Source: Prevotella sp. UBA2850 | GTDB lineage: Bacteria; Bacteroidota; Bacteroidia; Bacteroidales; Bacteroidaceae | Length of the DNA stretch: 13,683 nucleotides | Reading direction: 5' to 3' | NCBI GenBank assembly: GCA_002350805.1 | Contig: DEFO01000059.1 | Location: forward strand, 1 to 13,683 | Shown here: piece after piece, positions 6,474 to 13,235 of the stretch | Numbering within the stretch: the stretch's first letter is position 1 | Layout of the letters: each line of letters starts with the position of its first letter | The notes under the pieces: model-generated | What the model was told of the DNA's origin: nothing | Databases searched by the model: none | Seen by the model: only the letters and a program-made list of their open reading frames with translations | Translations under genes and position numbers: made by a program

Positions 6474-7486
6474 CTGACGTTTACCTCCGGATAGATGTCT
6501 ATTCCAAATTTCTCCTTCACATCGCGTCGTATGGCATCGCACAGACGAAGGATGTCGGCTCCGCTGGCTCCGCCTCGGTTGACGAGCACGAGTGCCTGGT
6601 TGTGGTGCACGCCGGCTCGTCCCAGCGAGCGTCCTTTCCACCCGCACTGGTCGATCATCCAACCGGCGGGAATCTTCTCGTGGTCTTCATCGACGGTATA
6701 GTGGGGCATGCCGGGATAGAGGGCAGCCAGCTCGCGATATTGCTCTTTGTCCACCACGGGGTTCATGAAGAAGCTGCCGGCATTGCCTTCCACCTTCGGG
6801 TCGGGCAGTTTGGCATTGCGGATGTCGATGATGCACTGGCGCAGCTGGGCAGCGGTGGGCTGAAGGATGCCTTTCCGCTGGAGCTCCGAGCGGATGTTGC
6901 CATAGTCGAGTTGGGGGGTGAACTGTCGTTTCAGGCGGTAGGTGACGTGGGTGATGACGTAACGGTCGCGCCACTCGTGCTTGAAGCGGCTCTGCCGGTA
7001 GCCGTAGTGGCAGTCGGCATTGCGCAGGGTGCAGCACTTGCCGGTGGCTATCTCGACGGCCTCAACGGTCTCGATGATGTCCTTGGCCTCGGCGCCATAG
7101 GCCCCGATGTTCTGCACGGCACTGGCCCCCACCTCACCGGGGATGAGCGACAGGTTCTCGGCCCCGTACCATCCGTTCCGGACACAGAGGGCCACCACAT
7201 CGTCCCATACCTCGCCACTGCCACAACGGAGGAGCACATCGCCAGCGTCGTCGGCAGTCTCGAAGCCCTTGATGGCCGAATGGAGCACGGTGCCGGGATA
7301 GTCGGCCGTGAGCAACAGGTTGCTGCCGCCGCCCAGCAGGAGCAGCGGATAGTCGGCAGAGGTAAGGGTGCAGATGACTTGCCGGAGTTCGTCAACGGTG
7401 CTGAACTCCACAAAGCGACGGCACCTGGCATCGATGCCAAAGGTGTTGTGGCGCAACAGAGAGTAATGTGGGCGGTCGACAATCAT
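6470..7486 (-). CDS. murB: UDP-N-acetylenolpyruvoylglucosamine reductase
   Basis: This flavoenzyme uses NADPH to reduce UDP-GlcNAc-enolpyruvate to UDP-MurNAc, the second committed step of peptidoglycan precursor synthesis, in the cytoplasm. The 338-aa protein has the E. coli-type (type I) layout. Visible are the FAD-binding LLLLGGGSNLLLT, AENLSLIPGEVGASAVQNIGAYG, and GNAGSFFMNPVV with the catalytic Ser238. The C-terminal YPEVNVR carries the conserved Glu334. HNTFGIDA near the N-terminus is also typical. It lies 24 bp after the lipoprotein gene and overlaps the MBL hydrolase start by 4 bp, so the three are probably one transcript. Confidence 0.96.
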   Translation of the reverse strand: MIVDRPHYSLLRHNTFGIDARCRRFVEFSTVDELRQVICTLTSADYPLLLLGGGSNLLLTADYPGTVLHSAIKGFETADDAGDVLLRCGSGEVWDDVVALCVRNGWYGAENLSLIPGEVGASAVQNIGAYGAEAKDIIETVEAVEIATGKCCTLRNADCHYGYRQSRFKHEWRDRYVITHVTYRLKRQFTPQLDYGNIRSELQRKGILQPTAAQLRQCIIDIRNAKLPDPKVEGNAGSFFMNPVVDKEQYRELAALYPGMPHYTVDEDHEKIPAGWMIDQCGWKGRSLGRAGVHHNQALVLVNRGGASGADILRLCDAIRRDVKEKFGIDIYPEVNVR

Positions 7487-7510
7487 AGCAGTAAGGATGG
7501 GTGGGACGCG

Positions 7511-8359
7511 TCAGGTGGTGAACTTCACCAGTTTCCATTTACCGTCGATCAACTGGAAGGTCATCTCGGTCTCATAACCATTGGCGATGCCTCGGGTGAC
7601 GAAGATCTTGGTGGTGCCGCCGGCGGCGATTTTACCATACTCTATGTTATAGATGAATCCCGAGGGGATGAGTCCTGGCTTGAACGACGGCCACTGCTGA
7701 GGGTCGATCTCGCCCGTCATGGTGTTGAAGTCGTCGTCGGGGTCGGGAGCGGTGAACTCGACGGTGCTGTTCATGCTTGCCACTTGGAAGTCGTCGTCGA
7801 TGGCGAAGTGCTGATAGAACTTGAGGAACGAGGCATGGATGCTCTTCTCCATGGGCACCTCCTTCACCGAGCGCATCATCCACCGGCCGTTGCTGCGGTC
7901 GAAGAAATACTGGCTCACCCAGCCGCGGTCGAGATAGATTTTCTCGATGACGGCATTGCTGACGGTGGTGTCTTTCATCAGCTCCATCTCCTGGCGGTTG
8001 TTGAAGATGATGGTATAGTAGTCCTGGTCCATGAAGAAATGCTCGTGCTTCCACTGGCTGCGGGTCACCTGGCGACTCCTCCCGGCATTCTCGACGGTGA
8101 GCGGGAAGGCGATGCGCTGCAACTGCAAGGCGCGGTTGGAAGCAAAATTGAACACAAAGTCGTCGAACAGCTCATCGGCTCCCTTGGGGATGGTAGCGCT
8201 CTCTGCCAGCAAATCCAAGGAATCGACGGCAACCGTATCAACGTCAAGGGCTTCGTCTTCAGGAGGCCCGTAGGCTGACTTCTTGTTGGTACAGCCCGTC
8301 AGAACGGAAAACACCCATAAGGCACAGGCTGTCAACACTATTACTATACTCTTTTTCAT
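7511..8359 (-). CDS. Lipoprotein, probably DUF4348 family
   Basis: The protein is 282 aa with a lipoprotein signal (MKKSIVIVLTACALWVFSVLTGC, Cys23 acylated), then an acidic linker and a soluble domain with YYTIIFNNRQEMELMKD, RWMMRSVKEVPME and a C-terminal GKWKLVKFTT. It resembles Bacteroidales lipoproteins of the DUF4348 type; this assignment comes from recall, not a search, and the function is unknown. The frame stays open upstream to 8464, but the signal sequence sets the start at the ATG 8359-8357, and the longer form would run across the promoter. It is first in the lipoprotein-murB-MBL set. Confidence 0.85.
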   Translation of the reverse strand: MKKSIVIVLTACALWVFSVLTGCTNKKSAYGPPEDEALDVDTVAVDSLDLLAESATIPKGADELFDDFVFNFASNRALQLQRIAFPLTVENAGRSRQVTRSQWKHEHFFMDQDYYTIIFNNRQEMELMKDTTVSNAVIEKIYLDRGWVSQYFFDRSNGRWMMRSVKEVPMEKSIHASFLKFYQHFAIDDDFQVASMNSTVEFTAPDPDDDFNTMTGEIDPQQWPSFKPGLIPSGFIYNIEYGKIAAGGTTKIFVTRGIANGYETEMTFQLIDGKWKLVKFTT

Positions 8360-8380
8360 GAAGTAGTTCTCAAATTTGCG

Positions 8381-8388
8381 CAAAAGTA
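8381..8388 (-). promoter_or_regulatory. -7 box of the lipoprotein-murB promoter
   Basis: TACTTTTG on the minus strand (8388-8381), followed by CG, matches TAnnTTTG exactly and predicts an 18-nt leader before the ATG at 8359. I see no good TTG at the -33 position, so the site rests on the -7 box and its location. Confidence 0.55.
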
Positions 8389-8405
8389 CACATTTATTTT
8401 CAAAC

Positions 8406-8439
8406 TTTGCCCGTTTTTGCCATAAAAATATTACCTTTG
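8406..8439 (+). promoter_or_regulatory. Promoter of pheS
   Basis: TACCTTTG (8432-8439) followed by CA is an exact -7 box. TTTG at 8406-8409 lies 22 bp upstream, slightly longer than the 20 bp seen elsewhere. The predicted leader is about 24 nt. It diverges from the lipoprotein promoter, the two -7 boxes being 43 bp apart. Confidence 0.6.
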
Positions 8440-8466
8440 CAGCAGTTTTTTTGAAAATTAGCAAAT

Positions 8467-9504
8467 ATGATACTTGATAAAATAGAACAACTGCTGAAAG
8501 AAGTCAGCGAGCTCTCAGCCTCGAACGCTGAGGAAATAGAGGCCCTGCGACTGAAGTACCTGAGTAAGAAAGGCGAGATCAACGCCCTGATGCAGGACTT
8601 CCGCAACGTGGCCGCCGACGAGAAAAAGACGGTGGGAATACGCATCAACGAACTGAAACAGATGGCCTTCGACCGCATCAACAGCCTGCGCGAGAACCTG
8701 GAGACGGCTGAGGCGCAAAGCGACAACATCGACCTGACGCGCTCGGCCTACCCCATCGAGCTGGGCACCCGCCATCCGCTGACCATCGTGAAAAACGAGA
8801 TCATCGACATCTTCTCGCGCATGGGCTTCGTACTGGCCGACGGCCCTGAGGTGGAAGACGACCTGCACGTGTTCACCAAGATGAACTTTGCCGCCGACCA
8901 TCCTGCCCGCGACATGCAAGACACATTCTTCGTATCGCAGCATCCCGACGACGTGACCAAGAACATGATTCTGCGCTCCCACACCTCGAGTGTGCAGGCC
9001 CGTGTGATGGAGACCCAGCAGCCTCCCATCCGCGTCATCTGCCCGGGACGCGTCTTCCGCAACGAGGCCATCACCGCCCGTGCCCACTGTTTCTTCCATC
9101 AGGTGGAAGGACTGTACATCGACAAGAACGTGAGCTTCACCGACCTGAAGCAGGTGCTGCTGTCGTTTGCCCGCGAGATGTTCGGCCCCGACACGAAGAT
9201 ACGTCTGCGCCCCTCCTACTTCCCGTTCACCGAGCCCAGTGCCGAGATGGACATCTCGTGCTTCATCTGCGGCGGCGAGGGTTGCGGTTTCTGCAAGCAC
9301 ACCGGCTGGGTGGAAATCCTTGGGTGCGGCATGGTAGACCCCAACGTGCTCGAGCTCTGTGGCATCGACAGCAAGGTGTACAGCGGCTATGCCTTCGGTA
9401 TGGGTGTTGAGCGCATTGCCAACCTGAAATACCGAGTGAACGACCTGCGTCTCTTCTCAGAGAACGACACCCGCTTCCTGGAGGAGTTTGAGGCCGCCAA
9501 CTGA
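8467..9504 (+). CDS. pheS: Phenylalanyl-tRNA synthetase alpha subunit
   Basis: The catalytic subunit of the (alpha-beta)2 enzyme that charges tRNA-Phe. The 345-aa protein has the usual N-terminal coiled-coil (about 1-90, LRLKYLSKKGEINALMQDFR), then the class II core: HTSSVQAR (172-179), motif 2 FRNEAITARAHCFFHQVEGL (197-216) and motif 3 GMGVERIANLKYRVNDLR (311-328). A Cys-x2-Cys-x4-Cys-x2-Cys set lies at 265-276 just before HTGWVEILGCG, a possible metal-binding knuckle found in some PheS lineages. pheT is not in the window, so the subunits are not adjacent on this side. The MFS gene follows 47 bp later. Confidence 0.97.
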   Translation: MILDKIEQLLKEVSELSASNAEEIEALRLKYLSKKGEINALMQDFRNVAADEKKTVGIRINELKQMAFDRINSLRENLETAEAQSDNIDLTRSAYPIELGTRHPLTIVKNEIIDIFSRMGFVLADGPEVEDDLHVFTKMNFAADHPARDMQDTFFVSQHPDDVTKNMILRSHTSSVQARVMETQQPPIRVICPGRVFRNEAITARAHCFFHQVEGLYIDKNVSFTDLKQVLLSFAREMFGPDTKIRLRPSYFPFTEPSAEMDISCFICGGEGCGFCKHTGWVEILGCGMVDPNVLELCGIDSKVYSGYAFGMGVERIANLKYRVNDLRLFSENDTRFLEEFEAAN

Positions 9505-9551
9505 TCAGGACATTCCGGACACGCGGTGAACGTCTGTTTTTTTCATGATAA

Positions 9552-10793
9552 ATGAATGACGGAATGGACAAACTGTGGAACCATAATTATATAAAGGTGA
9601 TGACAGCCAACTTTGCGCTGTTCTTCGCCTTTTATATTTTAACCCCTTTGCTGCCGCTCTACCTGAGCGAGCACTTTCATGCCACGAAAGACGTCATCGG
9701 ACTGGTGCTGTCGGGATATACCATCACTGCCCTGCTCTTCCGTCCGTTCAGCGGCTATGTGGTCGACACCTTCTCGCGCAAGACGGTGCTCATGGCGTGC
9801 TTTGCCAGCTTTGCCATCTTCTTTGCGGGTTATCTGGCGGCGGGCACCCTGCTGCTGTTCACCATTGTCAGAACGCTGCATGGCGGTCCCTTCGGGGCCC
9901 TGACCGTGGCCAACAGCACCGTGGCCATCGACGTGCTGCCATCGAGCCGCCGCAACGAGGGCATCGGCTACTACGGGCTGAGCAACAACCTGGCTATGGC
10001 CTTCGCTCCCACCATCGGCATCTTCATCTACCGCTGGAGCCACAGCTTCGAACTGCTGTTCTGGCTGGCGCTCGCCATCGCCCTCGTGGGATGGATGGTC
10101 GACGCTACCGTCAAACTGAATAAGAAGCCTGTCCCCACGACTACACCGGCCGAACCACGGAGGAAACTCTCGCTCGACCGCTTCTTCCTCGTGAAAGGCT
10201 GGCTGCTAGGCGCCAATATGGTGTTCTTCGGTTTCTGCTTCGGGGTGCTGAGCAACTATCTGGCCATCTACAGCAAAGAGGAACTCGACATGACGGGCGG
10301 AACAGGCACCTATTTCATGCTTTGCTCCATCGGTCTCATTCTCTCAAGGCTGCAAGGAGGAAGCGCCCTGCGCAAAGGACGACTCACCCACAATGCCGCT
10401 GAGGGAATGGTCATCTCGCTGGTGGGCTACACCTTGTTTATACTCATGCCCACACTATCGCCCAATCCCACAACGCTCTCCTTGCTGGTGGGCTACTACG
10501 GCTCGGCCTTGCTCATCGGACTGGGCAACGGACACATGTGGCCCGCATTCCAGAACATGATGATCAATGTGGCACAGCACAACCAACGCGGCACAGCCAA
10601 CTCGACCATCCTCATCTCGTGGGACATTGGCATGGGACTGGGCATCCTGATGGGTGGCGTCGTGGCCGAGCACCTGGGCTATAGTGCCGCCTTCTGGACG
10701 GTAGCCATAGTCAATGCCATCGGCGTGAGCATGTTCTTCGTGCGCACCCGCCAGTTCTTCCTCAACAGAAGAATCTCTCTCGACGTGAAATAA
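9552..10793 (+). CDS. Major facilitator superfamily transporter
   Basis: The protein is 413 aa with about 12 hydrophobic segments in two halves, joined by a polar loop near residues 190-215 (KLNKKPVPTTTPAEPRRKLS). The loop after the second helix carries a motif-A-like GYVVDTFSRKTVLM. The first helix, ANFALFFAFYILTPLLPLYL, is typical of small-molecule or drug-efflux-like MFS proteins. Substrate and direction cannot be read from sequence. A second in-frame ATG at 9564 (MDKLWNHNY) is an equally good start. The gene follows pheS in the same direction, probably as part of its transcript, but a functional link is not implied. Confidence 0.88.
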   Translation: MNDGMDKLWNHNYIKVMTANFALFFAFYILTPLLPLYLSEHFHATKDVIGLVLSGYTITALLFRPFSGYVVDTFSRKTVLMACFASFAIFFAGYLAAGTLLLFTIVRTLHGGPFGALTVANSTVAIDVLPSSRRNEGIGYYGLSNNLAMAFAPTIGIFIYRWSHSFELLFWLALAIALVGWMVDATVKLNKKPVPTTTPAEPRRKLSLDRFFLVKGWLLGANMVFFGFCFGVLSNYLAIYSKEELDMTGGTGTYFMLCSIGLILSRLQGGSALRKGRLTHNAAEGMVISLVGYTLFILMPTLSPNPTTLSLLVGYYGSALLIGLGNGHMWPAFQNMMINVAQHNQRGTANSTILISWDIGMGLGILMGGVVAEHLGYSAAFWTVAIVNAIGVSMFFVRTRQFFLNRRISLDVK

Positions 10794-10800
10794 GCACAAC

Positions 10801-10814
10801 GAGGCGCATGCCTC
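10801..10814 (+). other. Small hairpin between the MFS and SDR genes
   Basis: GAGGC (10801-10805) pairs with GCCTC (10810-10814) over a GCAT loop, 5 bp after the MFS stop. Only four T follow (10819-10822) after a short gap, so it is too weak to call a terminator. It might act as a 3' stabiliser or be chance. Confidence 0.3.
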
Positions 10815-10851
10815 AACCTTTTGAACCCCACGCTTTCAACACCAGAATATC

Positions 10852-11571
10852 ATGAACGCCATCATCATCGGAGCCTCGTCGGGCATTGGAAACGAAGTAG
10901 CACGGCTGCTGTTACAGCGCGGCTGGCATTGTGGCATTGCCGCCCGCCGTACGGAACCATTAGAGCAACTGAGAAGCGAATATCCGCAACTCACTGAGAC
11001 AGAAACTATTGACATTACATCAGAAGAAGCCCCCGAACGGCTGCTGCAACTCATCGAACGCCTGGGCGGGATGGATCTCTACTTCCATGCATCGGGCATC
11101 GGGAAACAGAACCGCGACCTGCAGACCGACATCGAGATGAGCACCGTAGACACCAATGCCATGGGGTTCACGCGGATGGTCGACACGGCCTTCAACTATC
11201 TTGCCAGCCACGGTGGAGGACATATAGCCGCCATCTCGTCGATTGCCGGTACGAAAGGACTGGGGCCTGCCCCGTCGTACTCGGCCACCAAAGCCTTCCA
11301 GAACACTTACCTGCAGGCACTTGAGCAACTGGCCAATGCCCGCCGGCTGAACATCCGCTTCACCGACCTGCGCCCTGGATTTGTTGACACGCCCCTACTC
11401 GACGGCGACAACCACTTCCCCATGATGCTTCGTCCCCAGCAAGTGGCGAAAGAGATGGTGGAGTCGATAGAGCGACGCCGCCATGTACGTGTCATCGACT
11501 GGCGCTGGCGAATCATCACCGCCTTGTGGCGCCTCATTCCGCGCAGCATCTGGAGGAAGCTTTCTTTGTAG
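10852..11571 (+). CDS. Short-chain dehydrogenase/reductase (SDR)
   Basis: The protein is 239 aa with a Rossmann fold. The cofactor loop is GASSGIG (7-13), an AARR at the end of the second strand suggests NADPH preference, and the active-site set is Ser130, Tyr143 and Lys147 (YSATK). The usual NNAG motif is replaced by HASGIG. PGFVDTPLL follows the active site as in classical SDRs. The C-terminus (IDWRWRIITALWRLIPRSIW) is hydrophobic and basic, so the enzyme may associate with the membrane (inference). The substrate is unknown. It lies 58 bp after the MFS gene in the same direction and may share its transcript. Confidence 0.9.
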   Translation: MNAIIIGASSGIGNEVARLLLQRGWHCGIAARRTEPLEQLRSEYPQLTETETIDITSEEAPERLLQLIERLGGMDLYFHASGIGKQNRDLQTDIEMSTVDTNAMGFTRMVDTAFNYLASHGGGHIAAISSIAGTKGLGPAPSYSATKAFQNTYLQALEQLANARRLNIRFTDLRPGFVDTPLLDGDNHFPMMLRPQQVAKEMVESIERRRHVRVIDWRWRIITALWRLIPRSIWRKLSL

Positions 11572-11625
11572 TTAAGAGTTTACATTAAGTGACAAGTGTG
11601 ATTACCTCCCCTGCTTCATGAGTAC

Positions 11626-11660
11626 CTAGCTCTCCCCCTGGGGGAGTCGGAGGGGGCTTC
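11626..11660 (+). repeat. REP-like palindromic element, copy 2
   Basis: CTAGCT is followed by a perfect 7-bp stem, CTCCCCC (11632-11638) and GGGGGAG (11640-11646) around a single T, then TCGGAGGGGGCTTC. The element at 13124-13157 has the same CTAGCT head and a similar tail, but a different stem that still pairs perfectly. It lies 55 bp after the SDR stop codon. Confidence 0.7.
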
Positions 11661-11663
11661 CTG

Positions 11664-11714
11664 GCAATGGATAATTGACAATTGACAATGGATAATTGCC
11701 TGCCGGCTTTGAAG
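11664..11714. repeat. Dispersed GCCGGCAGG / AATTATCCATT repeat, copy 2 (inverted)
   Basis: Bases 11687-11714 are the reverse complement of 5402-5428 apart from one added A. Next to them, 11665-11699 form a 7-bp-period run (ATTGACA, ATTGACA, ATGGATA, ATTG) related to the array at 5447-5479. This is the same repeat family as in the 5.4-kb gap, 6.3 kb away and in the opposite orientation. Confidence 0.8.
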
Positions 11715-11797
11715 AACCTGGAACCTTGAACCGCGGCTTCGCCGCCTTCTGTGGAAATCTGTGGGCAAACCTTGAACATTGAACATTGAACCTTGAA
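11715..11797. repeat. CCTTGAA/CATTGAA 7-bp array with a GCGGC hairpin
   Basis: Bases 11770-11797 are four 7-bp units, CCTTGAA CATTGAA CATTGAA CCTTGAA. The word AACCTTGAACC also occurs at about 11722-11732. Between them lies a perfect hairpin GCGGC-TTC-GCCGC (11733-11745). The stretch fills the gap between the SDR gene and the Nudix promoter, and I see no gene in it. Confidence 0.7.
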
Positions 11798-11866
11798 CTA
11801 GTTTCACTACCTAAAATACTATCTATTGAGGAAATCCTGAAACGTTTCTAAATAATTCGTATATTT

Positions 11867-11898
11867 TTTGTTTGTGTCAAATCTTTTTCATACCTTTG
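11867..11898 (+). promoter_or_regulatory. Bacteroidetes-type promoter of the Nudix gene
   Basis: TTTG (11867-11870), a 20-bp spacer and TACCTTTG (11891-11898) match both boxes of the Bacteroidetes housekeeping promoter. The predicted leader is about 18 nt to the ATG at 11920. It also shows that the in-frame open sequence from 11872 is not part of the protein. Confidence 0.8.
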
Positions 11899-11919
11899 CC
11901 CCAACCAAAAACGATAACT

Positions 11920-12348
11920 ATGGAAAAGAAACACTATAACGTTGTTGCTGCTGTCATCAGGAAAGACGATAAAATTCTCTGCATGCAGCGTTGCCGCTCG
12001 CACCATCCCTACATCTCTGAGCACTGGGAATTCCCAGGCGGACAGGTAGAGGAAGGCGAGAGCCATCATGAGACACTCATCCGCGAAATCAAGGAAGAGA
12101 TGGATTGGGATATCTATGTGGGCAAACAGTTAGGCTCTGTTGACCATGAGTATCCCGACTTCAGCATCACGCTGACCGCCTACGAGTGCATGGCCCGCGA
12201 CGAGAACTTCAAACTGCTCGAGCACCTGGACTACCAGTGGCTGGAGCGCAAAGACCTGCTCACCCTCAACTGGACAGCCGCCGACCGCGAACTCATACTC
12301 GCCGTTGCTTCCGGACGTGAGCACCACACAGGCATCAGCTACCGGTAG
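11920..12348 (+). CDS. MutT-like Nudix hydrolase
   Basis: The protein is 142 aa. The Nudix box runs from Gly41 to Trp63: G-x5-E47-x7-R55-E56-I-K-E59-E60-M-D-W. All metal-binding Glu residues are present, but the usual Gly near the end is Asp62. WEFPGGQVEEGES before it and EYPDFSITLTAYEC after it resemble MutT, which hydrolyses 8-oxo-dGTP to clean the nucleotide pool; the same signatures occur in related pyrophosphohydrolases, so the substrate is likely but not certain. The start is the ATG at 11920, just after the promoter. Its last 10 bases overlap the 3' end of the opposite-strand B3/B4 gene. Confidence 0.9.
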   Translation: MEKKHYNVVAAVIRKDDKILCMQRCRSHHPYISEHWEFPGGQVEEGESHHETLIREIKEEMDWDIYVGKQLGSVDHEYPDFSITLTAYECMARDENFKLLEHLDYQWLERKDLLTLNWTAADRELILAVASGREHHTGISYR

Positions 12349-13010
12349 AGCGTACACGTACCACCGTCACTCTGACAATATTTCCGCAGCAGTTGCTGGA
12401 TAAATGCCGCATTGGCCAGCACTTGCTGTTCGTTACCGTCGTATCCGTTGATGAGCGTCAGCAGATGCGTGGTGTTGCCATCTATCTTCGTCCGCTCATT
12501 GTCGCTGGTGGGTGTTCCCACACCGCCCTCGCTATCGCGGTAGACAGGTAGTCCCTCAATATTGATCATACCGCGGCCGATGCCCTCGTAAGGCTCACCG
12601 GCACGCCCCACGCCCAGAGTGAGCGTATCGCCCACAAACTTATCGGCATCAAAACCGCCAATGCTATAGCCGAACTTGATGCTGGCCAGGTTGATCAGGT
12701 CTACCAGCGTGTCTATCTGATACAACTCCTTGCCTTGCAGCATGCGGCGGATGAGTGCCTCTGCTGCCGGACGATAGCGCGAGGGATCCTTTCCACAGGC
12801 CTTATAGACTCTGCGTGTCGAGGCAATGCCCGGGATGCGCTCCTTGATGAGTGTCGTATCCAGCTCGGTCCGATACTGCTCGCCCAACGCATGAATCTCT
12901 TCCCACAAAGCAGCACAGAATGGCGAGTTGACCACCTGTGCCTCAACGGCAGCACCCACAAACTGAGGGCACACGCTCTCTATCTCTTTCGAAACTACTA
13001 TCTGAATCAT
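12339..13010 (-). CDS. Stand-alone B3/B4-domain protein (PheT-editing-domain relative)
   Basis: The protein is 223 aa and consists of one domain like the B3/B4 domain of the phenylalanyl-tRNA synthetase beta subunit (COG3382 type). Diagnostic stretches are STRRVYKACGKDPSRYRPAA (64-83), IDTLVDLINLASIKFGYSIG (99-118, with GGFDADK after it) and RTKIDGNTTHLLTLINGYDG (173-192). In PheT this domain clears tRNA-Phe wrongly charged with tyrosine; free-standing versions may edit tRNA in trans or do something else, and the activity here is inferred only. The start is the ATG at 13010-13008; an in-frame TTG at 13046 overlaps the promoter -33 box and is rejected. Confidence 0.88.
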   Translation of the reverse strand: MIQIVVSKEIESVCPQFVGAAVEAQVVNSPFCAALWEEIHALGEQYRTELDTTLIKERIPGIASTRRVYKACGKDPSRYRPAAEALIRRMLQGKELYQIDTLVDLINLASIKFGYSIGGFDADKFVGDTLTLGVGRAGEPYEGIGRGMINIEGLPVYRDSEGGVGTPTSDNERTKIDGNTTHLLTLINGYDGNEQQVLANAAFIQQLLRKYCQSDGGTCTLYR

Positions 13011-13015
13011 GGCTG

Positions 13016-13046
13016 CAAAGGTAATGAAAAACACAGACAATGCCAA
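13016..13046 (-). promoter_or_regulatory. Promoter of the B3/B4 gene, nearly leaderless
   Basis: On the minus strand TACCTTTG (13023-13016) followed by CA is an exact -7 box, with TTG (13046-13044) 20 bp upstream. The ATG (13010-13008) starts only 5 bases after the G of the box, so transcription should begin within a few bases of the start codon. Confidence 0.7.
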
Positions 13047-13123
13047 GCCCCTGCCTTATTTATTTCCTTTTCATCAGCTTTCTTCAACTTGTATTTCAAC
13101 TTGTTTTCCTGTTTCAGAGGAAA

Positions 13124-13157
13124 CTAGCTCTCCATCTGGAGAGTTGTAGGTGGCTTT
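13124..13157 (+). repeat. REP-like palindromic element, copy 3
   Basis: CTAGCT head, then CTCTCCA (13128-13134) pairing perfectly with TGGAGAG (13137-13143) over a 2-nt loop, then a TTGTAGGTGGCTTT tail. Head and tail align with 11626-11660, while the stem differs on both sides. It lies in the 225-bp gap between the VOC gene and the B3/B4 gene, which also has a short direct repeat (TTCAACTTGT at 13083 and 13095) and nothing else I can identify. Confidence 0.65.
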
Positions 13158-13235
13158 GAGTCTACGAGACCCATTATTCTATTGCCAATTAGAGCTCCTT
13201 CAAGGCAGCATCGGTTAGCACCGCCATCGTGTTCA

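Noticed and set aside
6474..6662. A longer N-terminus for the MBL hydrolase
   Set aside because: The extra 63 residues are R/P/S-rich shadow of murB; the family start and the ATGA overlap favour 6473.
6443..8278. A 611-codon open frame on the plus strand
   Set aside because: It lies antisense to murB, the lipoprotein and part of the MBL gene, whose motifs are clear. Its translation is repetitive in V/G/H/D with no recognisable domain, as expected for a codon-bias shadow.
9505..9551. A terminator between pheS and the MFS gene, given the T run at 9537-9543
   Set aside because: No stem of useful length could be found before the T run.
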